A stretch of 23,046 nt of DNA, taken from assembly GCA_046047235.1 (NCBI GenBank), contig JBJOII010000068.1:1-23046 (forward strand), in the 5' to 3' direction. The first letter of the stretch is position 1. Every line of letters begins with the position of its first letter. The notes beneath the pieces are model-generated. The model had not been told where the DNA came from and made no database searches. It worked only from the letters and a program-made list of their open reading frames with translations. Of this stretch, positions 8,425 to 16,162 are shown piece by piece. The DNA comes from JBMTVN01 sp046047235. GTDB taxonomy: Bacteria; Verrucomicrobiota; Verrucomicrobiia; Limisphaerales; JAHDYP01. Both the position numbers and the translations under genes were made by a program.

Positions 8425-9918
8425 TCACCTTTCAACATTCATCGTCACTTCGTTCCCGGATCGCATATCCAGGCAAATCATCTCCTCAAAATCCCGCAGC
8501 ACCAAAAAGCCACTCACAAAGGCCATCGGCGCCCACGCCTCCTTGCCATGCAAGACCCGCGCCTGCGCCACCCGCTCATATGCCCCCACCGATGCCCGCA
8601 CCATCGTCAAGGTCCCGTCATCATCCAAGATCAACATCTTGTCCCCCACAGTCATGAACGGACCCAACCCGAACCGCTCGGTGTTCCCGCTCGCCCAGAC
8701 CACCTTGCCCGCCAAATCCATGCAGGCATACTGCGCCCGAAACTCCCCCGCATCCTTCGGCAACACGGTGAACAAATGCTCCCCATACAACAACGGCGTG
8801 TGCTGCTCGCACGCAAACACCGACTTGTCCAACTCATACATCGGCTCCACCTCAATCCCCCCAGCCCCCTCCTTCAACCCCAACATCATGCTCCCACCCC
8901 CATACCCCGCCGTCACAAAAACCCGATGATCATCAATCGGCAGCGCCGACGGCGACGTCACCGGATGCGCCCACGCCGTCGTCCGCCATAACACCTTCCC
9001 CCGATCCGCCCCGTCCGCCGCCACTCCCACAGTCCCCTCCTTCGCACAGTAAATATACGTCCGCCGCCCCAACAATGTCGCCGGCACCACCGAGGAATGC
9101 GACATCCCCCACGCATCGGGATTCGGCGTCTCCCACACCACCTCGCCCGTCGCACAATCCACCCCCACCAATAACGCACCACCGCCCGGCGCCAACACCG
9201 CCACCCCGTCGTCAATCAACGGACATTGCCCCGTATACCACAACGGCACCTCGGTCCCATACTCCGCCACCAAATCCTTGCCCCATAAAAAATCCCCGGT
9301 CTCCATCCGCACACACATCGCAATGCAGCGCGGCCCCAAGGTTAAAACATAATCGTCCGTCACCGCCGGCACGGTCCGCGAAAATCCATGGTTCTTCTTG
9401 ATCGGTGCCACATACGTCCGACGCCATATCTCCACCCCATCCGCCAATGAAAACACCCGCAACGCATCCCCGCCCACCTTGTCGTCGTAATCCAATAAGA
9501 AAACCCGGCCCCGATGCACCGCAGGCCCCGCATACCCCTGCCCCACCTTCGTCCGCCACACCGACCGCGGCCCCTCCGCCGGCCAGTTCTCCAAAACCGC
9601 AGGCCCACCCGCCGTATTGCTGAAATCACCGCCACGAAACCGCGGCCAACTCCCCAAATCCGGACCCGCCTCACCCCCAAACGACTGGAACTCCCCCGCA
9701 ATATCCACCGCCTTCGAAACCGGTGCCGGCGCCGCCCCGCCGTCCACCCCCGATCCTACACTCTCCCGCAACGTCCCCGCCGCCCGCTCCGCCGCAACAT
9801 CCGTCAACCGCTTCTCCACCCTCACGCGCGTGCTCGACCGAAATAACAGCAGCAGAAAACCGGCGGCCATCCCGACCACCAGCAGAACCATGACTTGCGT
9901 AAGCTGCCGTTGACTCAT
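8425..9918 (-). CDS. Membrane-anchored PQQ-like beta-propeller, first gene of the operon
   Basis: The protein has 497 residues. A single membrane helix at about 9-26 is followed by a low-complexity linker and then by WPRFRGG at 91-97, the same entry motif as the other two PQQ-like propellers in this window. Blade motifs recur after it, for example YAGPAVHRGRVFLLDYDD and the segment ending in ATGEVVWE. The propeller should lie outside the cytoplasmic membrane. I see no haem-binding motif and no PQQ catalytic signature. I chose the ATG at 9918 because it puts the membrane helix next to the N-terminus. The frame extends to a TTG at 10014, but that extra segment has no recognisable feature. It is divergent from the Tat-propeller gene across 157 bp, which likely holds both promoters. 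Confidence 0.85.
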   Translation of the reverse strand: MSQRQLTQVMVLLVVGMAAGFLLLLFRSSTRVRVEKRLTDVAAERAAGTLRESVGSGVDGGAAPAPVSKAVDIAGEFQSFGGEAGPDLGSWPRFRGGDFSNTAGGPAVLENWPAEGPRSVWRTKVGQGYAGPAVHRGRVFLLDYDDKVGGDALRVFSLADGVEIWRRTYVAPIKKNHGFSRTVPAVTDDYVLTLGPRCIAMCVRMETGDFLWGKDLVAEYGTEVPLWYTGQCPLIDDGVAVLAPGGGALLVGVDCATGEVVWETPNPDAWGMSHSSVVPATLLGRRTYIYCAKEGTVGVAADGADRGKVLWRTTAWAHPVTSPSALPIDDHRVFVTAGYGGGSMMLGLKEGAGGIEVEPMYELDKSVFACEQHTPLLYGEHLFTVLPKDAGEFRAQYACMDLAGKVVWASGNTERFGLGPFMTVGDKMLILDDDGTLTMVRASVGAYERVAQARVLHGKEAWAPMAFVSGFLVLRDFEEMICLDMRSGNEVTMNVER

Positions 9919-10075
9919 CTCAGTCTGATTCTTTCCGGCTTTGGTTGAATCCAAAGGCGCAATGACGTAGTGTCGCACGATCGCGCTAACCTGAAAACCA
10001 GCTGAATCCTTCAATACCTTTCAGCATGTTCAAAATCGCATCACTTTTTGGCTTTTCCTAACCCTCCACCCCCAT
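9919..10075. promoter_or_regulatory. Divergent intergenic region between the two electron-transfer transcription units
   Basis: These 157 bp separate the start of the six-gene minus-strand operon from the start of the plus-strand propeller gene, so they must hold both promoters unless these lie further inside. I see no strong sigma-70 pair. The best plus-strand guess is TTGAAT with TAGTGT 17 bases later, which is weak. No clear inverted-repeat operator was found. Confidence 0.35.
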
Positions 10076-11128
10076 ATGGATCCTCGAAATACACGATGGC
10101 GTCGGCGCGGCTTCCTTGGCGGCATGCTCGTCTCAGCCGGCGCAGCCGCCGGCTGGGTGGTCTCCCGTATCTCCGACCCACGCGCGCGCGCCCGCCGCAC
10201 CCCGCCCGTAACCCAGAGCAGCCTCGTCTACGATGTCAGTGAGTTCGAGGAAACCGACCCCACACTCCTGATCTATAAAGACGCCGGGCAGTTTCAAACC
10301 GGCCTCGACCAGGTCAAACGCCTCACCCTCTGGAACCCGCACGGCCTCGCCGTCTCCAGCCCCGACGCACTCACACTCTTCAACCCCAACGGCTCCAAAC
10401 TGAAATCATTCGCCCTCAACGGCGTCACCAATTGCCTCCTCCCACTCAGCCCCGACTCCATCCTCGTCGGCTTCTCCAACCGCTACACGATCCTTGATCC
10501 CGACGGCAAAACGCTCTTCGAATCCCCCAACCTCGGTAACCGAACCTACCTCACCAGCGCCGCCACCCATAACAATACCCTCTACCTCGCCGACGCCGGT
10601 AACCGCGAAATCATCATCGCCAACCTCCAAACCGGAGAAATCCAAACACGCTTCGGCAAAAAAGATCCCGACCTCGGCAACCCCGGCTTCAATATCCCCA
10701 GCCCCTACTTCGCCCTCGCCGTCGCCAACGATCAACAACTCCGCGTCGCCAATACCGGACTGCTCCGCGTCGAAACCTATACGCTCGATGGCCGCTTCGT
10801 CTCTTCCTGGGGCGGACCCGGCATGAAAATCGACCGCTTCTGCGGCTGCTGTAACCCCGCCTACTTCTCCCTCACCCCCTCCGGCGAATTCGTCACCAGC
10901 GAAAAAGGCCTCACCCGTATCAATGTCTACCACCCCGACGGCACCTTCAAAGGCGCTGTCGCCGGCCCCAAAATGCTGGTCGAAGACATGGAACAAGCCA
11001 AACGCGCCTGCGTCGATTGCTCCGTCGGCGCAGGCTTCGATATCACCCTCCACCCCAATGGCGAGATCCTCACGCTCGATCCCTACCGCAAGGTCGTCCG
11101 GCGCTTCCAACCCAACTCTCTCTCATGA
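10076..11128 (+). CDS. Tat-exported NHL-like beta-propeller with clustered cysteines
   Basis: The protein has 350 residues. WRRRGFLGG at 8-16 followed by a hydrophobic stretch is a twin-arginine signal, which implies export in folded form, often with a cofactor. The mature part has repeated blade segments of NHL/six-bladed type (LYLADAGNREIIIANLQTG and LRVANTGLLRVETYTLDGR). Two cysteine groups stand out: FCGCCNP at 255-261 and CVDC at 312-315. These could bind a metal or an iron-sulfur cluster, but I do not recognise a described family with this pair. No Shine-Dalgarno sequence precedes the ATG. The stop overlaps the start of the small cysteine protein by ATGA. Divergence from the NADH/iron-sulfur operon suggests it works with that complex outside the membrane. 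Confidence 0.85.
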   Translation: MDPRNTRWRRRGFLGGMLVSAGAAAGWVVSRISDPRARARRTPPVTQSSLVYDVSEFEETDPTLLIYKDAGQFQTGLDQVKRLTLWNPHGLAVSSPDALTLFNPNGSKLKSFALNGVTNCLLPLSPDSILVGFSNRYTILDPDGKTLFESPNLGNRTYLTSAATHNNTLYLADAGNREIIIANLQTGEIQTRFGKKDPDLGNPGFNIPSPYFALAVANDQQLRVANTGLLRVETYTLDGRFVSSWGGPGMKIDRFCGCCNPAYFSLTPSGEFVTSEKGLTRINVYHPDGTFKGAVAGPKMLVEDMEQAKRACVDCSVGAGFDITLHPNGEILTLDPYRKVVRRFQPNSLS

Positions 11129-11388
11129 ATCCACCCGCCAGTAACCTCCGACAATTCCTCAAATCCGGCGGCCGCTACGCCCTCCTCACCAGCCTCGCCG
11201 GATTCGGCGTCGCCAGCGAAATCAAACGCCGCAAACTCGAAAACGACCCCAATTGCACCAAACTCTGGACCTGCGCCGACTGCGTCGAGTTCGGTGGCTG
11301 CGCCAAACCCAAAGCCCAATCCTTTCGCGCCGATGGCGCTGCGCGCCCCGGCGCGAGTAGACAGGAGACCGCAGAGGGGAGAGAGTGA
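11125..11388 (+). CDS. Small four-cysteine protein, C-terminus extended by a repeat
   Basis: This 87-residue protein begins at the ATG of an ATGA overlap with the propeller gene. Residues 1-31 (FLKSGGRYALLTSLAG) resemble a Tat-type leader without the twin arginine, much like the start of the polyferredoxin in the opposite operon. Residues 44-59 hold Cys44, Cys50, Cys53 and Cys59, a spacing that could bind one metal or iron-sulfur centre. Residues 68-87 are encoded by intergenic repeat sequence starting at 11326 (hairpins CGCGCC-GAT-GGCGC and CGCGCC-CC-GGCGCG), so the original protein was probably about 67 residues. I do not recognise the family. It is probably a small electron carrier or accessory factor for the system. 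Confidence 0.75.
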   Translation: MNPPASNLRQFLKSGGRYALLTSLAGFGVASEIKRRKLENDPNCTKLWTCADCVEFGGCAKPKAQSFRADGAARPGASRQETAEGRE

Positions 11389-11551
11389 GTCGCGCCCGAG
11401 GGCGCGCAGGAGCTGGAAGTTATTAGCTGGAAGCTAGGGCTACGCGCCTCTGGCGCGAGAAACCAGGAGAGTGCAGAGAGAAGACAGTGTGGAGCTTCGC
11501 CCTCAGCCCTTACCGCTTACCGCTCTGCGCTTACCGCTTACCGCTCTGCGC
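11326..11551. repeat. Intergenic repeat block with CGCGCC hairpins and CTCTGCGCTTACCG units
   Basis: The block holds hairpins built on the stem CGCGCC with different loops at 11326-11340, 11342-11355 and 11443-11457, plus CGCGCCC at about 11391. It also holds copies of AGCTGGAAG near 11411 and 11428, and direct copies of TTACCGCTCTGCGC at 11517-11530 and 11538-11551. The same pieces occur near 14205 and 18848-19140. The block runs into the small cysteine gene on its left and into the membrane-protein gene on its right. Confidence 0.8.
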
Positions 11552-12095
11552 TTGCCGCTTGCCGCTCTGCGCTTGGCGCCTTCTTCGGCGGCGGCCCGCC
11601 CGGCTTGTAAAACGTCACCAGACAACCCCCCAGCGCCGCCAGCGCAATGCCCAGATAGAACTGCGGCCTGATACTCCCCCAGCCGCCCGCCGGCGGATGC
11701 ATCAACAACGACACCACCGCGTTCACGACCGGGGCCCCGGCAAAAATAATCGACATCACCGCCGCGGGTTTGCCTCCTGCGCCAAAAGCCAGCAACACCC
11801 CAAACGCACCAATGGCACCAACAATTCCCGCAATCAGGGACCACGTCGCACCCTTGGCGGTGTAACCCGAAAAGGCCGCCCCCTTCGCCATCAGGAGCGC
11901 AAGTGGTGCTAGCACCGCCGTAAGGAAATAGGCAATGCCCACAAAGAGGAACGCCTTGTAGCGGCCATTGATGGGATCCCCCATGGCCACCTGGCCGGTA
12001 TGCAGGAAGACTCCGTAAACCCCCCAGCTGGCCACGGTCAAAAACGATAATAACAGCCAGGCCATGCTGGCTTGCGATGTCTGTTCAGCACCCAT
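11538..12095 (-). CDS. Half-size EamA/DMT-like membrane protein
   Basis: This 185-residue protein has about five membrane helices (roughly 11-31, 47-68, 83-105, 110-130 and 147-163). The sequence style (ASWGVYGVFL, then a GIVGAIGAFGVLLAFGAGG segment, then APVVNAVVSLLM) fits one half of an EamA/DMT transporter, which normally has ten helices in two repeats. It may act as a dimer; the substrate is unknown. The last residues, APSAERQAASAER, are encoded by the intergenic repeat TTACCGCTCTGCGC, which also supplies the TAA stop. The gene lies 34 bp downstream of the thioesterase on the same strand and may be co-transcribed with it. Family assignment is by appearance only. Confidence 0.7.
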   Translation of the reverse strand: MGAEQTSQASMAWLLLSFLTVASWGVYGVFLHTGQVAMGDPINGRYKAFLFVGIAYFLTAVLAPLALLMAKGAAFSGYTAKGATWSLIAGIVGAIGAFGVLLAFGAGGKPAAVMSIIFAGAPVVNAVVSLLMHPPAGGWGSIRPQFYLGIALAALGGCLVTFYKPGGPPPKKAPSAERQAASAER

Positions 12096-12129
12096 AAGTC
12101 GCGCAAAGTAGCGGCGAGTCGTCGCCGCT

Positions 12130-12573
12130 TCAACCTATCAATTCAGGTGCGGCCACCTCGAGCTGATCGCTCACTTCCGACGGCAGATCGGCCGCCTTCA
12201 TCGTGCCATCCGCATGATGCCGCACACACACCACCGTCACCCGCCCCTTCGCCACCTCCACCGGCACAGGATCGTTCAACCGGAAAAACCGGAACACATA
12301 ACTCAACGATTTTGAGCGCTTCTCGGCCACATACAGCCGTACCTCAAACTCGTCCTCAAACCGCAACGGCTTGAAATAATCACACTCCGCATGTACCCGC
12401 GGCAAACCCAGGGGCGGATCGAAATTCCGCAACACCACCGAATACCCCAATGACCGGAAAAACGCGTGCTCCGCCGATTCCATATACCGGAAGAAATTCG
12501 CGAAATGCACAATCCCCGCCATGTCGGTCTCGGAAAACTCCACCCGACGCCTGATGCGAAACTCGGAAGCCAT
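12130..12573 (-). CDS. Hotdog-fold acyl-CoA thioesterase (YbgC / 4-hydroxybenzoyl-CoA thioesterase type)
   Basis: The protein has 147 residues. Near the N-terminus it carries VEFSETDMAGIVHFANFFRY, matching the active-site pattern of the YbgC family, with the catalytic Asp in ETDMAG. Length fits a single hotdog domain. Such enzymes hydrolyse acyl-CoA or acyl-carrier-protein thioesters, and some act on 4-hydroxybenzoyl-CoA. I chose the ATG at 12573 because GAAGG lies 10 bases upstream; a GTG at 12582 is also in frame. The gene follows the glycosyltransferase by 14 bp, so the two are probably one transcript. A chorismate lyase lies about 3 kb away, which makes an aromatic thioester a possible but unproven substrate. 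Confidence 0.88.
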   Translation of the reverse strand: MASEFRIRRRVEFSETDMAGIVHFANFFRYMESAEHAFFRSLGYSVVLRNFDPPLGLPRVHAECDYFKPLRFEDEFEVRLYVAEKRSKSLSYVFRFFRLNDPVPVEVAKGRVTVVCVRHHADGTMKAADLPSEVSDQLEVAAPELIG

Positions 12574-12587
12574 AATTGCCACGCCTT

Positions 12588-13931
12588 CTAACCCACTGAC
12601 CCTGCATTGACAACGGCCTTTGCTCCCGGACGTTGCGCCAGTTCCTCGAACACCCCAAGAACCCGTCGCGCCATGGCGTCCACCCCATACTCCTGGTAGA
12701 CCGCCCGCTGCCCCGCCAATCCCATCTCCCGCCGCTTGGATTCATCCCCCAAAACCGATGCCAACCCCCCGGCCAATACCACTGCGTGAGTCGACTCACA
12801 CAACAACCCGCCACCCGTCGATTCCACCAGCTCGCTGAACGCGCCCGCCCGCGGCAAGACCACCGGCACTCCCGACGCCCACGCCTCCACCACATACAGC
12901 CCAAACGCCTCCCCGCATCGCGCCGGTACCGACAGCACCGAGCACGACCGCAAAAACTCCAGCTTCCCCGCCCGGTCCGGATTCTTCACCCACTTCACCC
13001 GATCGGCCAATCCCGCCCGCTCCAACTTCTGCTGCAACTCCACCACCAACGGCTCATCGGCCGGACCACACCCGCCCCCCACGTGCAGCCGCACCCCCGG
13101 GATCTCGCTTCTCCTCGCCAACTCAATGAACGCATCCACCACCAGATCCAACCCCTTGTCCAAACACATCCGCGCAAAATAGCCCACCACCGGCACCCCT
13201 GCCCCACCACCCCCGCCCTCACCCACCGGCGGATACCCGTCCAACGCAATCCCGTTCGCTACCACCCGAATCCGCCCACGCTCCACTCCCAACCGCTCCG
13301 CCATCAAATCCGCAAAAAAACGGCTCGGCGCCATAAAACCATCCACCCCCTTCGCCCGCTCCCGCAAGATCCTCCAGGCCTCCGACCTCACCCCCGTAGG
13401 CAACGCATCCAAAAACGCATCCTCCCCCTGTAACATGCACACCACCGGCGCACCCAACTTCAACCTCAACTCCCGCGCCATCCCCAATAACATCGCGTTC
13501 GATAAACACACCACGTCCGGCCTCGGCTCCCCCGCCAGCCACCCCGCCAATTCCTCCAAATCCCGCGCCTGATTCCCTTCCTCACCACGCAACATCGACA
13601 ACGTCAAATCCCCCACATCCGACGCCCGCGTCTTCGCCGCCCGCCCCGACGCCCACCGCAACATCCCCGGCGACGACAACCACTCCCGTAACCAGCCCGG
13701 CGACCATCGACGAAACCACCCGAACTGCTGGTCCAAATACACATTCAGCCCGCCAAAAAATACCGGCATCCCCCGGCTCTGATCCTCCTCATCCAATGTC
13801 AGCGGCAAATACAACGGCACCATCAACGTGTCATGACCCCCACGCCTCAGCTCCGCCACCAATGCATTGTCCCGAAAACAATTTCCACAATACATCCCCC
13901 CCGCCCCCGGCGTTATCTGGATAATCCGCAT
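12588..13931 (-). CDS. Family 4 glycosyltransferase (GT-B fold)
   Basis: This 447-residue enzyme should move a sugar from a nucleotide donor to an acceptor. The N-terminal domain has GGMY at 11-14, where GT-B enzymes hold their glycine-rich loop. The C-terminal domain begins near VVGYFARMCLDKGLDLVVDA (248-267) and has the GT4 motif EAFGLYVVE, with Glu341 and Glu349 nine residues apart, followed by ASGVPVV. No signal peptide or membrane helix is seen, so it is probably cytosolic or peripheral. The ATG at 13931 is preceded by GAGGTGA with a 4-base gap, and this ribosome binding site overlaps the edge of the intergenic repeat CCTCACCCAATC. The acceptor is unknown. The next genes are a thioesterase and a small membrane protein. 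Confidence 0.9.
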   Translation of the reverse strand: MRIIQITPGAGGMYCGNCFRDNALVAELRRGGHDTLMVPLYLPLTLDEEDQSRGMPVFFGGLNVYLDQQFGWFRRWSPGWLREWLSSPGMLRWASGRAAKTRASDVGDLTLSMLRGEEGNQARDLEELAGWLAGEPRPDVVCLSNAMLLGMARELRLKLGAPVVCMLQGEDAFLDALPTGVRSEAWRILRERAKGVDGFMAPSRFFADLMAERLGVERGRIRVVANGIALDGYPPVGEGGGGGAGVPVVGYFARMCLDKGLDLVVDAFIELARRSEIPGVRLHVGGGCGPADEPLVVELQQKLERAGLADRVKWVKNPDRAGKLEFLRSCSVLSVPARCGEAFGLYVVEAWASGVPVVLPRAGAFSELVESTGGGLLCESTHAVVLAGGLASVLGDESKRREMGLAGQRAVYQEYGVDAMARRVLGVFEELAQRPGAKAVVNAGSVG

Positions 13932-13937
13932 AAAATC

Positions 13938-14260
13938 ACCTCACCCAATCATTGCACCACGCCTTACCCTCTCCACTCTCCCCTCTTCTCTCTCCCTGCG
14001 GTCCGCCACGCGGACCGCAACACCTCACCCAATCGTTGCAACAACCTCGCACAGGTAGGGACCCGCTGCGTCGGGTCCGCCAAACCATTGCCACTACCAA
14101 CATCCTGCGGTCACGCAGCATCCGTCTTCGCTCTGCGAGCTACGCCGTGACAAGCCGTGACCCCTACCTCACCCAATCACTGCACCACGCTCTGCGCTTC
14201 CCGCTTACCGCTCTGCGCCTACCGCTTCCCGCCTGGCCCTTGCCGCTTGCGGTGCCCCAT
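13938..14260. repeat. Hairpin-repeat block between glycosyltransferase and oxidoreductase genes
   Basis: The gap between coding regions is 273 bp and is almost entirely repeat. CCTCACCCAATC occurs three times (about 13939, 14034 and 14168). Hairpins are seen at 13997-14019 (9-bp stem TGCGGTCCG, 5-base loop), 14059-14078 (7-bp stem GGACCCG) and 14105-14118 (CTGCG stem). A 30-base unit at 14118-14147 is the reverse complement of 127-156 and 22880-22909. The CTCTGCGC units continue past 14205 into the end of the oxidoreductase gene. Confidence 0.85.
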
Positions 14261-15494
14261 ACGGCAAACTCTCGGGTATCGACGCAAACTCACGCACTGC
14301 CGACCACAACCGCGAAAAGTCCTTGTTCACGTCACCCGACAGACAGTCCGTCACATCCCCCGCCACTTCCGGATACCGCTCAATCAGATCCTTGAAACTG
14401 AAACCCTGATCGTAAAACGCATACACCAGCTTCCGCATGTTCTCGATCCCTTGCCGGAGATGCTCGGCATACCCCGCAAACCGCTGCGGATTAAAATCGC
14501 CATCCCCCAAGGCCGCCGCCACGGCATCCCCGGCCATCACTCCACTCTTCAATGCCAGCATCAGACCCGACGAAAACACCGGATCCAGAAAGCAGAACGC
14601 GTCGCCCACCAGCAGCAAACCCTCCTTCGCGCAATGCCGACTGTGAAAACTATACTCACTGGTGAGGTAATGCCGGCCCACCTGACGACCCACCGCCAGA
14701 TGATCCCGAATCCACGGGTTCACGTCCTTCTCCCGCTCAAAGATCCCCGCAGGATCCTTCACCCCGTCCCGCGTCAAATACTTGCCCTCCGCCACCACAC
14801 CCACACTCACCCGGTTGTCGTGCAGCGGAATATACCAGAACCACCCCTTATCCGGAATCATCGCCACAGTGGTCGCACCTCCATCAATCCCCTCGTCCCG
14901 CTCCGCCCCCTCGTAATACGTCCACACCGCCACCTTGTTCAGCTGCGGATCCCGCACCCGCCACTGCTGCCGGGTCGCCGCAAAGGCTTCCTTCCCCGAA
15001 CAATCCAAAACCATCGCCCCCCGTATCCGTTCCTCATGCCCTTCCCCATCCCGGGCCACCACCCCCACCACACGCCCTTCCTCCTCCATCAAGGATACCA
15101 CCGACACTCCCTCGCGCACCTCCGCCCCACACTCCCGCGCCCGGTCCACCAGGACCTGGTCAAACTCGGACCGATACACCTGCCACGTCTGCGCCACCGT
15201 CTCGCGATCATACCGGTCAAAGAAATAAAACGGCTGGGACGCCCTCCCCGACGGCGAAACAAACTGCACGCTGTACTTCTTCACAAACGCCGAAGCCCGC
15301 ATCCGCTCAATCAACCCCAGCCGATACAACGGCTCAAAGGTAAACGGCAGCAGGGATTCCCCCACGTGATACCGAGGAAATCGCTCGCGCTCCAAAACCA
15401 ACACGCTGTGACCCTGCTCAGCCAAAACGGCCGCAGCACTCGCCCCCGCAGGACCACCACCGATAATCACTACATCCACTGTCGACGTCTTCAT
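14205..15494 (-). CDS. FAD-dependent oxidoreductase, flavin halogenase-like
   Basis: This 429-residue flavoenzyme has the FAD motif GGGPAGAS at 12-19 and HVGESLLP at 43-50. It also has WFWYIP at 218-223, close to the WxWxIP motif of flavin-dependent halogenases, and GDAFCFLDPVFSSG at 297-310, which is common to that superfamily. Lys72 or Lys73 lies about where halogenases keep their catalytic lysine. It could halogenate or hydroxylate an aromatic, but many family members with these motifs are plain oxidoreductases of unknown substrate. It follows the chorismate lyase by 83 bp, so a 4-hydroxybenzoate-derived substrate is plausible. The C-terminal residues (about AARARREAVGAER) come from the intergenic repeat, which also gives the TAA stop. 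Confidence 0.85.
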   Translation of the reverse strand: MKTSTVDVVIIGGGPAGASAAAVLAEQGHSVLVLERERFPRYHVGESLLPFTFEPLYRLGLIERMRASAFVKKYSVQFVSPSGRASQPFYFFDRYDRETVAQTWQVYRSEFDQVLVDRARECGAEVREGVSVVSLMEEEGRVVGVVARDGEGHEERIRGAMVLDCSGKEAFAATRQQWRVRDPQLNKVAVWTYYEGAERDEGIDGGATTVAMIPDKGWFWYIPLHDNRVSVGVVAEGKYLTRDGVKDPAGIFEREKDVNPWIRDHLAVGRQVGRHYLTSEYSFHSRHCAKEGLLLVGDAFCFLDPVFSSGLMLALKSGVMAGDAVAAALGDGDFNPQRFAGYAEHLRQGIENMRKLVYAFYDQGFSFKDLIERYPEVAGDVTDCLSGDVNKDFSRLWSAVREFASIPESLPYGAPQAARARREAVGAER

Positions 15495-15577
15495 GCTTCT
15501 GTTCCGTTACTTCCTGTTCAGCCAGCCAAAGACACGGCTCACTCAAATATCCGAATTTGTACCGGTTCGCTTGCCTT

Positions 15578-16162
15578 TCAACCCTCTCCCGGCGGATTTC
15601 GCAATATCTCCACCACCTCCGATATCAAGTTCCCCGCCGGATCAAATAAACGGTTGTGCCGGCCATGCAAAATATGCGCCCCGCTCAAACCCAGCGCCTC
15701 GTTGATCACCGCATCCGAGGCCACCCGCAAAAACGCGTTCGGCTCACACGTGTGCGTCACACCAAAATCCCGCAGGATGTGTCCCAACGGCTCCCGCTCC
15801 TCCAAAATCAAACGACGCGCCTCCTCCGGAAAAAACTCCAGCCGGATCCGGTTCGCCCCAAACTCCACCGGCTCCTCGCCCCCCTCCAAATGCAGCACCA
15901 CCTGACGATAATACTCCGTCTCGGTCTGCCGACGCTGCAACACCCGGATGTGAATGTTCCTGCCGTAAAAATTCTCCAGGGTCGGCGTCATGTCGTTGCA
16001 GTGCACCAGCAAATCCCGCAACGGCTGCGGCAACGACGGCCCCTCCACCCGCTGGAACGGCGGCAGGCTCAATCCTGCGTCCGCATAAAACAAATCCAAC
16101 GGATGCGCCAGGGTCTGCAGGTCCGCCCTCGGCGTAAACGGTAAGTGAAGCTGGTCCATCAT
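15578..16162 (-). CDS. Chorismate lyase family protein (DUF98), 4-hydroxybenzoate-forming
   Basis: The protein has 194 residues. Family members remove pyruvate from chorismate to give 4-hydroxybenzoate. Visible landmarks are LRDLLVHCNDMTPTLENFY at 48-66, YYRQVVL at 84-90 (Arg86 in the place of the active-site arginine of UbiC-type lyases), PLGHIL at 125-130, HGRHNRLF at 166-173 and EVVEIL at 182-187 with a candidate catalytic Glu185. No signal peptide is seen, so it should be cytosolic. Its ATG overlaps the stop of the radical SAM gene (ATGA), so they are translationally coupled. 4-Hydroxybenzoate could feed a quinone, an aryl polyene-type pigment or another aromatic product. Residue matches are from memory of the family, not an alignment. 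Confidence 0.8.
   Translation of the reverse strand: MMDQLHLPFTPRADLQTLAHPLDLFYADAGLSLPPFQRVEGPSLPQPLRDLLVHCNDMTPTLENFYGRNIHIRVLQRRQTETEYYRQVVLHLEGGEEPVEFGANRIRLEFFPEEARRLILEEREPLGHILRDFGVTHTCEPNAFLRVASDAVINEALGLSGAHILHGRHNRLFDPAGNLISEVVEILRNPPGEG

Noticed and set aside
4639..9918. PQQ-dependent alcohol dehydrogenases
   Set aside because: The propellers have WPxFRG entry motifs and blade repeats but no visible catalytic Asp/Cys-Cys or haem motifs of that enzyme class.
14157..15905. Plus-strand frame of 582 codons opposite the flavin oxidoreductase
   Set aside because: It starts in repeat DNA, has no recognisable domain and lies antisense to a gene with exact FAD motifs.
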